DNA from: JBBKWG01 sp037968835
GTDB lineage: Bacteria > Pseudomonadota > Alphaproteobacteria > Rhodobacterales > Rhodobacteraceae
Assembly: GCA_037968835.1 (NCBI GenBank)
Contig: JBBKWG010000181.1
Coordinates: 1-47,895 of the forward strand
Direction: 5' to 3'
Length of the DNA: 47,895 nt
Numbering within the stretch: the first letter of the stretch is position 1; every line of letters starts with the position of its first letter. The translations under genes were made by a program, and so were the position numbers. The notes below the pieces were generated by a model, which saw only the letters and a program-made list of their open reading frames with translations, made no database searches and was not told the DNA's origin. Shown here piece by piece: positions 42,801 to 47,895 of this stretch.

Positions 42801-44538
42801 GTAGAATTTCCACCAGCGCATGGCCCGAAGCGCGTACGAATCCTGCATAAATCGACTTCCCACCCAGGGCGAGTGTCAGCCATCCTGCGGATTGCGCCGC
42901 GCCGTAAGTGAGTGAAAGGCAATAGGGTGGCGCGAATGGGGGCCTGGCGAGTGTCAGCTCGTCCGGTGTTTCGGCCAATCCAAAGTTGCGCGCAACAGGA
43001 TCGACAATCGAGGCTGGCAAGACCGCGCCTGCCACCAGCGATGCCGACGGAAGTAAATCAAAATTGTGGACGCGAAGTCGGACTGCTGGTCTGGCAATCG
43101 AATGCAACAATCCGCTGCCGTCTCCTCGGACACGCGCAACACGAAGAGTGATCAGGTCGTCATCCATGTTGATGACCGAGGTCCCTGGCAACTGCACCGA
43201 AATGCCGCCTCGTGCGGCCAGTTCAAATTCGGCGAGTTGGCAGCTGGCATGCAGGACAGTCACGCGAACTACAGTTCCCGCCGGCGGCTCAATGTCCAAA
43301 AGCAGTTCAACGGGATCGGAGTGTGTGCGGCGAAAGCGGATGTCACCTGCGTCGGCGCAAAGATCAAAATACCGTCCGGACCACAACCGGACCCAGTCTC
43401 TTAGGTCAAAATGTGGATCGATAGGCGGCCTAGATTCCGATCCAGGTTGGCGGGTTCGTGTGAAGGGTAAACGCGGCGCGCCACATTTCTTCTTTGCTGC
43501 GCTAATATTTCGGCCAACGCAGGCAGCCAGAATCCTGTCGAGAACGACTGGCCGCGACGAGCGATCAATGGCCCATTTTCGCAAGCGACGGCTGCGGGGA
43601 AGAGCATGGCGCAAAACACTGAACAGCAGTTTCAACGACCAGCGATCTGATGTCCTCCAAAGCCGCCCTGCCCGCGCGATGAATTCGGCGAGCCGTGGTT
43701 CTGTGTCGGACAATTCGCCAGCTTTGATCTGCGTACGGATTGCGGCGAACAACAACATCAGACGCGCAGCAGGTTCGAGCCCTGATGAGTGGCGCGGAAG
43801 GAGCTTGACCAGTTCCAATCCGATTTCGGCAATATCCGCATGTCCTCGCTGAAGTCGCCAGTCGTCGGAAGCGGTGTCACGAAACCAGTTGTTGTGGTTG
43901 TGAATACGATATTCGCCCAGCGTGTGTGGCAGATGGATGATTGGCGCCGCATAAGCAGCGGCACGGATCAATATAGCGTCGGCGCTGATTTTCCACCGTT
44001 CAGTCGGCAGAGGAAAAGCCCATGCAATCGCGCTCCGCCTGAAAGCGTTGCCGCTTGTTGGCATAAACGGCATGGCAATGTCATGAAGCATTTTCGGCAG
44101 CGGATCGCTGTTGGGGATTTGCATGTCATAGCGCCCAACGGGCGCACCGTCACGGTCAACCATTTCCAGATCGAACGACAAACACGAGGCTTCCGTCGAC
44201 CACATCCGGCATATTACGTCGATGGCATTCGGCTTCAGCATGTCGTCGGCATCAAGGAAGATGACCACCTCGCCTCCGCTGACTGCAAAGCCTGCGTTGA
44301 AAGACGCTGCCTGCCCAAGGTTTTCCTGATTGATCAGCGTAATCCCGGCGCGCGCCTCCACCACTGCGACGCTGCCATCTGTCGAGCCATCGTTGATAAC
44401 TATGATTTCATCCGGCACCCTGTTCTGGGCCGCTAGACTGTCAAGACAAGCACCAAGAAAATGACCATAGTTGTAGTTTGAGATGATGACTGAGACGGTC
44501 AGCGAGTCGAGATTAGGGTCGTCAGCGCAATCAACCAT
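39850..44538 (-). CDS. Multidomain GT2 glycosyltransferase / GT-B (OGT-like) / sulfotransferase fusion
   Basis: A 1562-residue protein. Residues ~10-240 are a GT2 glycosyltransferase (VSVIISNYNYGHFL, VINDGSTDGS, FLDADDML). Residues ~380-800 are beta-rich, with no family recognised. Near 990-1320 lies a GT-B-like domain reminiscent of OGT/SPINDLY (KIGFLVRSPDQLVPGS, IYLCHGSAGGDQMLELML, GVPALAM). The last ~230 residues are a sulfotransferase: the PAPS loop HMPKTAGSSLRDMM near 1345 and the 3'-phosphate motif RISFVRDPLELALSWYF. It could build and sulfate a surface glycan or glycoprotein. The ATG at 44538 is chosen over a TTG at 44553. No signal peptide, so cytoplasmic. Confidence 0.8.
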   Translation of the reverse strand: MVDCADDPNLDSLTVSVIISNYNYGHFLGACLDSLAAQNRVPDEIIVINDGSTDGSVAVVEARAGITLINQENLGQAASFNAGFAVSGGEVVIFLDADDMLKPNAIDVICRMWSTEASCLSFDLEMVDRDGAPVGRYDMQIPNSDPLPKMLHDIAMPFMPTSGNAFRRSAIAWAFPLPTERWKISADAILIRAAAYAAPIIHLPHTLGEYRIHNHNNWFRDTASDDWRLQRGHADIAEIGLELVKLLPRHSSGLEPAARLMLLFAAIRTQIKAGELSDTEPRLAEFIARAGRLWRTSDRWSLKLLFSVLRHALPRSRRLRKWAIDRSSRPVVLDRILAACVGRNISAAKKKCGAPRLPFTRTRQPGSESRPPIDPHFDLRDWVRLWSGRYFDLCADAGDIRFRRTHSDPVELLLDIEPPAGTVVRVTVLHASCQLAEFELAARGGISVQLPGTSVINMDDDLITLRVARVRGDGSGLLHSIARPAVRLRVHNFDLLPSASLVAGAVLPASIVDPVARNFGLAETPDELTLARPPFAPPYCLSLTYGAAQSAGWLTLALGGKSIYAGFVRASGHALVEILHEHVRDADILQIDRTFRPEQMLDVGNLIIAEIGWVPGPMTALDGTRVLPDDGWVGPGLTGANKAYLGDGWDVSDDGEATLFGSSASLLIAAEPAITRCSRTLLLDLSPDAVVDEEQLVVVISVEGAKSAAVRLMGRDKIDVPLENSILQAHARLEIGVHAMSQDVAGRQNPHGGLTLHGFGIKTATNNSAMTASINIPSLANRTALRLSRLDIEKVSLLSPEQSADLSNELAQEIADLTERALPDFLTPQTLACLATLGNARRPVRAEILDPKDENWLRWVGQAMLLGPVWRTAPSMSFRNLPVCDTHYASQVGKWLATPLKGVVDDEEFIAHAEFQTRLLKESREILTHGCRFDAPYFAADEFVSAVRICDAIESTSLSLHRAFASAIEARLLRKGHDIVWSERSTRPTDELPKIGFLVRSPDQLVPGSSVFQAIEALKRAALITVIFCETGVPESLPEAVTQLPVGGTALGLAVERIRALHFDTLFICDPPDRTDPYTLIAAHRLAAQQVGLRAECESGFASMDVAAHTSNGAGSDSLEPSEFDWFTDRIAHTAQCGTPACLTRARLGIDADRIVLVAAPPIALQKSVLGGWIGALKVQDTLSLLVLESNNAIACNGIDEIAAQSGIDSARIRRVNVADGRYVNAAASVANIYLCHGSAGGDQMLELMLSNGVPALAMTLPNAKVGTTAVCLRARGLGDLIATDAKGFVEKIAQLTSEPRALELMRSKLIPAATDSAAARRLEKCLVARFKNSGTAKKAYRYLFHHMPKTAGSSLRDMMTEWFDITTDYRPWWGHDTPATLDLTKFAPGQMLAGHFATDGMPLTKRYPDLTTSHEWRRISFVRDPLELALSWYFFESESRPTLDPSFKPVPLSQYLSSYPGMFLRHFECTEATWRHTIDRYWFIGTQERFADSVMCLAKLLGKPVPHMLTRNVTKLRQRPAAKDVEIFVKNMALEFEIYREIELRLEKNLGAAGFQSHLSS

Positions 44539-44568
44539 CCGTCCGGCTTTCAACTCTGTGCCCGGACG

Positions 44569-44991
44569 TCAGCCCGAATAGCCATCACGGTCCAAAACGC
44601 TATTTGATCTCACCACTGCAGGCGTCGCAGTCAAAAGGCCAAGTTGCCGACGCACGGAAGTCGGTAGTGTCTCAAGCACTTCGGGGGCAACTCTGCGAAC
44701 ACAGCTTGGATCCACGCGCTGGAGATCCGAAGGCGGAATGGACGTCAGAAGACTCCGTATCAACTCGCTGCGCGGATAATCACACAGGAAGATGCCGACT
44801 TCGCCGGGGTTCGATGTCGAGCGGGCGCTGAGATACGCGGACTTTTCAGCCTGTGTCGAAGCACGCAAAACTTGCCGGTCGGACGTAGGATGACCTACGC
44901 CGTTCACACAGCCTGCAAGCGGCAGAGTTCCGACCGCAACGCTCAAAAGCAAATTGCGACCAACCCGACCAATTGAAATGGGTTTCGGCAC
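44569..44991 (-). CDS. Small lipoprotein of unknown function
   Basis: A 140-residue predicted lipoprotein. The GTG at 44991 is preferred because GGAAAG precedes it and it gives a compact basic signal sequence ending in the lipobox LPLAGC (Cys28). An in-frame TTG at 45045 would add 18 residues. The mature part is Arg/Ser-rich, with two further Cys (FLCDYPRSEL and DPSCVRRVAPEVLETLP). No family is recognised. It lies 30 bases upstream of the glycosyltransferase fusion on the same strand. Confidence 0.6.
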   Translation of the reverse strand: MPKPISIGRVGRNLLLSVAVGTLPLAGCVNGVGHPTSDRQVLRASTQAEKSAYLSARSTSNPGEVGIFLCDYPRSELIRSLLTSIPPSDLQRVDPSCVRRVAPEVLETLPTSVRRQLGLLTATPAVVRSNSVLDRDGYSG

Positions 44992-45072
44992 GCTCTTTCC
45001 AATTCTAAATGACGTTACGGTAATTGAGGCCCGCTCTTGCGTCAAGCTGCACCATTGATCTGGCGTATTTCC

Positions 45073-45988
45073 TCAGACACTTCGAAAGTAGTCGATCGTT
45101 CGCGCAAGTCCTTCGTTAAGATCCGTCGTTGGTCGCCACGACAGCAGACTCCGCGCCAATGCGATGTCGGGACATCGTTGTCTTGGATCGTCTATAACAG
45201 CGTCGCGATATACCAAGGCGCTATTTGATTGCGTTAGCTCCAGAATGATCCGGGCAAGTTCTGCAACCGAGGTCTCATGCGTCGATCCGGCGTTAATTGG
45301 TCCAGTTACGTGATCGTCTGTCGCCATCAGTGCAAGCATCGCGTCAATCATGTCAGTCACGAAGCAGAAGGCGCGCGTTTGAGAACCATCGCCTGTTATT
45401 TCCAGCGGCTCGCCTGCTAGGGCCGCGCGGATGTAATTCGACACCACACGCCCATCGTCGATCTGCATCCTAGGGCCATAGGTGTTGAATATCCGAAGCA
45501 CTTTGATGGGCATGTTGTGCTGTCGCACGATAATCGAAAAAAAGCGTTTCGGCGCATCGTTTCCCTTCGTCATACCAACTGCGCGGACCGATGGGATCCA
45601 CGCGGCCCCAGTAATCTTCGCGCTGGGGGTGTTGTTCGGGGTCGCCGTAAACTTCGGAAGTCGACGCCTGAAGGATGCGCGCGCGACATCGTTTGGCGAG
45701 ACCCAACATATTGATCGCACCATGCACGCTTGTCTTAGTTGTCTGGACCGGATCAGACTGATAGTGAACGGGCGAAGCCGGACAGGCGAGATTATAAATC
45801 TCGTCGATTTCCACATAGAGTGGAAAGGTCACATCGTGACGCATCAATTCAAAGTTTGGACGCGCCAGCAGATGCGCAACGTTGGAACGACGCCCCGTAT
45901 AGAAGTTGTCCAAGCAAAGTACGTCGTGCCCGGCCGCAACCAACCGCTCACAGAGATGGCTGCCTATAAATCCGGCACCGCCTGTCAC
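45073..45988 (-). pseudogene. UDP-glucuronate decarboxylase (UDP-xylose synthase-type SDR), frameshifted
   Basis: Two overlapping frames together encode one extended SDR epimerase/decarboxylase. The first has the NAD-binding TGGAGFIGSHL, NLACPASPVHYQ and the catalytic SWYDEGKRCAETLFFDYR. The second resumes with RQHNMPIKVLRIFNTYGPRM through to TDLNEGLARTIDYF. Joining them needs one extra base removed near 45526 (after CGT in GATTATCGT). The neighbouring run of seven T encodes the conserved LFFD correctly, so the error is not there. The usual YxxxK is intact (YDEGK). Translation of the same frame continues upstream of GTG 45988 (DKRVLVTGG) without a clear ATG. True mutation and sequencing error cannot be told apart. 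Confidence 0.8.
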
Positions 45989-46405
45989 AAGTACGCGTTT
46001 GTCGGTTAAATTGTCCGTCGTCTCATCCAGTAGCGGGCGTGGGCGTTTTCAAATGTTAGGGCAGACACTTGTCGCAGCTTAGGCGGCAGTGTTCCGATGC
46101 TGCAAGTTGCGTTTTCTTATAGCCCGATGGCAGATTAGCGATCCCATTGGTGCTGTCATGTGTGGACCGTTCCGTTTCTGCATGAAGTGGTTGCAGACAG
46201 CGACTTGGACGGAGGCGACTTTTGAAGACTTCGCATTCGCTGGAACCGAAGCATTGCCCGCGCGCCTCTTCGACATTACGAAGCGAAAGCGGAGCCCGGA
46301 CGTATGGATCACAGCAAACGAATACTCGGTGGACAGATTGTTTGCGATTAAGTCTGGGGTAATCCTCTTCCCGCCATTTCCCTTCTGGCGACAAGATATT
46401 GGGTG
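45989..46405. other. About 400 bp without a supported gene
   Basis: This stretch lies between the broken epimerase gene and the terminase-like remnant. Open frames on both strands are short or compositionally odd and none shows recognisable domains. It may be decayed mobile or phage DNA, but I see no inverted repeats or transposase motifs that would prove this. Confidence 0.5.
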
Positions 46406-46931
46406 CTAACGCTTTACAAAAAGTCCAACGGAAGCGCCCAACAAGTATGCCGCCCTGAGACGTGAACGATCGCTCTTGCCGGCCCGCATCATTTCCTCCA
46501 GAAAATCTGTTAACTCGCAAACAGTACTTTCTGTCGAGCGCCGACGCGCAAATGACGCTTCTTCTTCAATTTGTTCAATGCGCCATGCGACTCGTGCATT
46601 CCTGCGCAGACGCAGCGCCTCTCGCCACGGTTTGTGGCTTCATCTTTCTGGTATCGTATGCGCCTCGATATGCTTCGGAATTTCTGCCGCCTCCTGCAAT
46701 TCTCTCGCAAAATCTCTCCTGCTTTTCAGTAAGCCGAAGGCCGTTGCCGAATACGGGTGCCGATCGCTTGGGAAAGTCTTCGGGGCTACGCGGATGGTCA
46801 GCTGGCACAAGCCGGTTCATCAGGTGACCACTATTGGATTGCTTTTTAACGTCCGTATTGAAGGCGAGAACCGCGCGATGCGCGTGTGCGCGCCCGCCAG
46901 GCGCGCTTTTATTCGAGCTGTTACTGGTCAT
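46406..46931 (-). pseudogene. Phage terminase small-subunit-like gene, frameshifted
   Basis: The upstream frame (ATG at 46931) contains LTEKQERFCERIAGGGRNSEAY, RGAYDTRKMKPQTV, typical of the DNA-binding N-terminus of terminase small subunits. It stops at 46580 or nearby after an unrelated tail. Shifting frame near 46625 restores a long reading frame (REALRLRRNARVAWRIEQIEEE to AAYLLGASVGLFVKR), ending with TAG at 46406-46408. The product would be about 175 residues. The start could also be the ATG at 46820. No large subunit or other phage gene is seen nearby, so this looks like a prophage remnant close to a tRNA. Confidence 0.65.
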
Positions 46932-47065
46932 TGCCTTCTACCGAACAGAACGCCCAAGTCTGTGACGTCGTTAACATCATATGCCACCAGCTCAACTTTT
47001 GTAACCCATATGAAACCCACGCAAGTCACCGCTTGCGCAACTGCGTACTAAACTGTTGAAATTAT

Positions 47066-47142
47066 TGGCGACCCCAGAAGGACTCGAACCCTCAACCTGC
47101 TGATTAGAAGTCAGCTGCTCTATCCAGTTGAGCTATGAGGTC
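47066..47142 (-). tRNA. tRNA-Arg (anticodon TCT)
   Basis: On the minus strand the acceptor arm GACCTCA pairs with TGGGGTC, followed by discriminator G and an encoded CCA. The D arm begins TAGCTC, the anticodon loop is CTTCTAA (anticodon TCT) closed by GCTGA/TCAGC, and the T arm is GAGGG-TTCGAGT-CCTTC. It is 77 nt with CCA. All stems pair with only two G-T pairs. The terminase-like remnant lies about 130 bases beyond its 3' end, consistent with use as a phage attachment site. Confidence 0.93.
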
Positions 47143-47214
47143 GCACCGCCAACTTATTGTCGCGTCGGGTCAGATTTGGCAAGCGGTTGCGGGCGCGCGC
47201 GCAAGTACTTATGC

Positions 47215-47227
47215 CAAACGGCGTTCA
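47215..47227. promoter_or_regulatory. Operator-like site upstream of the TetR gene
   Basis: CAAACGGCGTTCA matches 11 of 13 bases of the palindrome TGAACGGCGTTCA found downstream of the same gene. It lies 16 bases before the preferred ATG of the TetR gene, so it would suit autoregulation by the encoded repressor. Confidence 0.5.
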
Positions 47228-47243
47228 ACCGACCGGAACCCCG

Positions 47244-47843
47244 ATGGCTACTTTGACCGACAAGCGCCGTGACGATCTGCGCGAGAAGCTCACCGACATC
47301 GCCGAGTCGGCGATCCGCACAGATGGCATGCGTTCGCTGCGCGCCCGTGCGCTGGCGGCTGAAGCGGGGTGTGCGGTGGGGGCGATCTACAACGTCTTTG
47401 ACGACATGACCGGGCTTGTGATGGCGGTCAACGGGCGCACCTTCCGCCGCATGGGGCAATTTGTGTCGGACATCGTGCGTCAGGCGAACGATGCGACGCC
47501 AACCGATACGCTGGTGACGATGGCCATCGCCTATCTTCGCTTTGCGACCGAAAACCCCAACCTCTGGCGCAGCCTTTTCGATGTCGAAATGTCGGTCGAT
47601 AAGGACGTGCCACACTGGTATCTGGAAGAACTGGGTCGCCTGTTCGCCATCATCGCCGCGCCGCTGGGACAGATCTATCCCGATGCGACACCCGCGGACC
47701 TCGATCTCCGCACGCGGGCGCTGTTCTCGTCGGTCCACGGCATCGTCCTTCTTGGCACCGAGCACAGGATTTCCGGCGTCCCGTCGGATCAGATCGAAGC
47801 AATGATCGCCTACGTGCTCCGAAACGTTACGTCACCTTCCTGA
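47244..47843 (+). CDS. TetR-family transcriptional regulator
   Basis: A 199-residue regulator counted from the ATG at 47244 (MATLTDKRRDDLREKLTDIAE). The N-terminal helix-turn-helix is SLRARALAAEAGCAVGAIYNVFDDMTGLV, here split as LRARALAAEAG and VGAIYNVFDD. The C-terminal helical domain (about 60-199) should bind a ligand and dimerise; WRSLFDVEMS lies in it. GGAA precedes the start; earlier in-frame ATG/GTG/TTG codons (47211, 47157) are possible. It is flanked by two copies of an ACGGCGTTCA sequence, so it probably controls itself and the next gene, outside the window. Confidence 0.88.
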   Translation: MATLTDKRRDDLREKLTDIAESAIRTDGMRSLRARALAAEAGCAVGAIYNVFDDMTGLVMAVNGRTFRRMGQFVSDIVRQANDATPTDTLVTMAIAYLRFATENPNLWRSLFDVEMSVDKDVPHWYLEELGRLFAIIAAPLGQIYPDATPADLDLRTRALFSSVHGIVLLGTEHRISGVPSDQIEAMIAYVLRNVTSPS

Positions 47844-47862
47844 ACTCCGATCAGAATGGCTA

Positions 47863-47890
47863 TTGAACGGCGTTCAGAATTGTCTATATT
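47863..47890 (+). promoter_or_regulatory. Promoter overlapped by TetR-type operator palindrome
   Basis: TTGAAC (47863-47868) and TATATT (47885-47890) are 16 bases apart, a good sigma-70-like promoter facing out of the window. The palindrome TGAACGGCGTTCA (47864-47876) overlaps the -35 element. A repressor bound there would block polymerase. The downstream gene is not in the window. Confidence 0.6.
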
Positions 47891-47895
47891 CGATT

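Noticed and set aside
42986..43852. 288-codon open frame antisense to the glycosyltransferase fusion
   Set aside because: Low-complexity Ser/Arg/Thr-rich translation with no domain; a shadow of the real gene.
46056..46520. 154-codon minus-strand open frame
   Set aside because: Its right part is a wrong-frame reading of the terminase-like gene and the left part shows no recognisable domain.
46476..47051. 191-codon plus-strand open frame beside the tRNA
   Set aside because: Antisense to the terminase-like remnant, Ser/Arg/Cys-rich, no domain, no good ribosome site.

Overview
The window looks like chromosome of an alphaproteobacterium, most likely Rhodobacteraceae (roseobacter group). This rests on the protein flavour, moderately high G+C, a tRNA-Arg(TCT) with encoded CCA, and a UDP-xylose-synthase-type epimerase. 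No taxonomic marker gene is present, so the assignment is an inference. Most of the window (about 0.1-39.8 kb) is one complete type VI secretion (T6SS) island. The right end holds surface-glycan genes, a phage-like gene remnant, a tRNA and a TetR regulator.

Layout. 0.1-0.9 kb (+): a DUF6484 protein and a short remnant resembling the N-terminus of TIGR02270 HEAT-repeat proteins. 7.7-0.9 kb (-): clpV, DUF2169, a ketosynthase-like pseudoenzyme, a DUF4150 PAAR-like protein with a putative HNH/EndoVII nuclease tail, and a beta-propeller-like candidate immunity protein; most junctions overlap or are only a few bases apart. 7.8-25.9 kb (+): ppkA, tssA, tssB, tssC, hcp, tssE, tssF, tssG, an FHA protein, tssJ, tssK, tssL (with OmpA domain), tssM and tagF. 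28.1-25.8 kb (-): vgrG. 32.3-28.2 kb (-): pppA, a membrane-anchored M15 peptidase, and a shortened second TssM with a DotU-like head. 32.4-33.1 kb (+): an OmpA-family protein. 39.8-33.1 kb (-): a caspase-like peptidase, two FGE/TagR-like proteins, a small periplasmic protein, ExbB/TolQ, two ExbD/TolR and a TonB/TolA-like protein.

How the genes fit together. The 13 core Tss components, ClpV and VgrG form the injector. PpkA kinase, PppA phosphatase, the FHA protein, TagF and TagR-like proteins make a threonine-phosphorylation control circuit. Several parts are unusual. A proton-channel set (ExbB-ExbD-ExbD-TonB-like) is translationally coupled or nearly so along one strand with a caspase and two catalytically degenerate FGE folds. 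The kinase and the TonB-like protein end in what appears to be the same periplasmic module (BON-like segment plus DUF4384-like domain). There is also a second TssM without its NTPase, fused to a DotU-like domain, next to a peptidoglycan peptidase. I read these as an envelope sensing or remodelling extension of the T6SS, which is a hypothesis.

Right end. A 1562-residue protein combines a GT2 glycosyltransferase, beta-rich segments, a GT-B/OGT-like domain and a sulfotransferase. It follows a small lipoprotein gene and a UDP-glucuronate decarboxylase gene broken by one frameshift. Beyond lies a frameshifted terminase-small-subunit-like gene about 130 bp from tRNA-Arg, suggesting an old integration site. 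Last is a TetR gene with two matching 13-bp operator-like sequences. No CRISPR array, rRNA or intact insertion sequence was seen.
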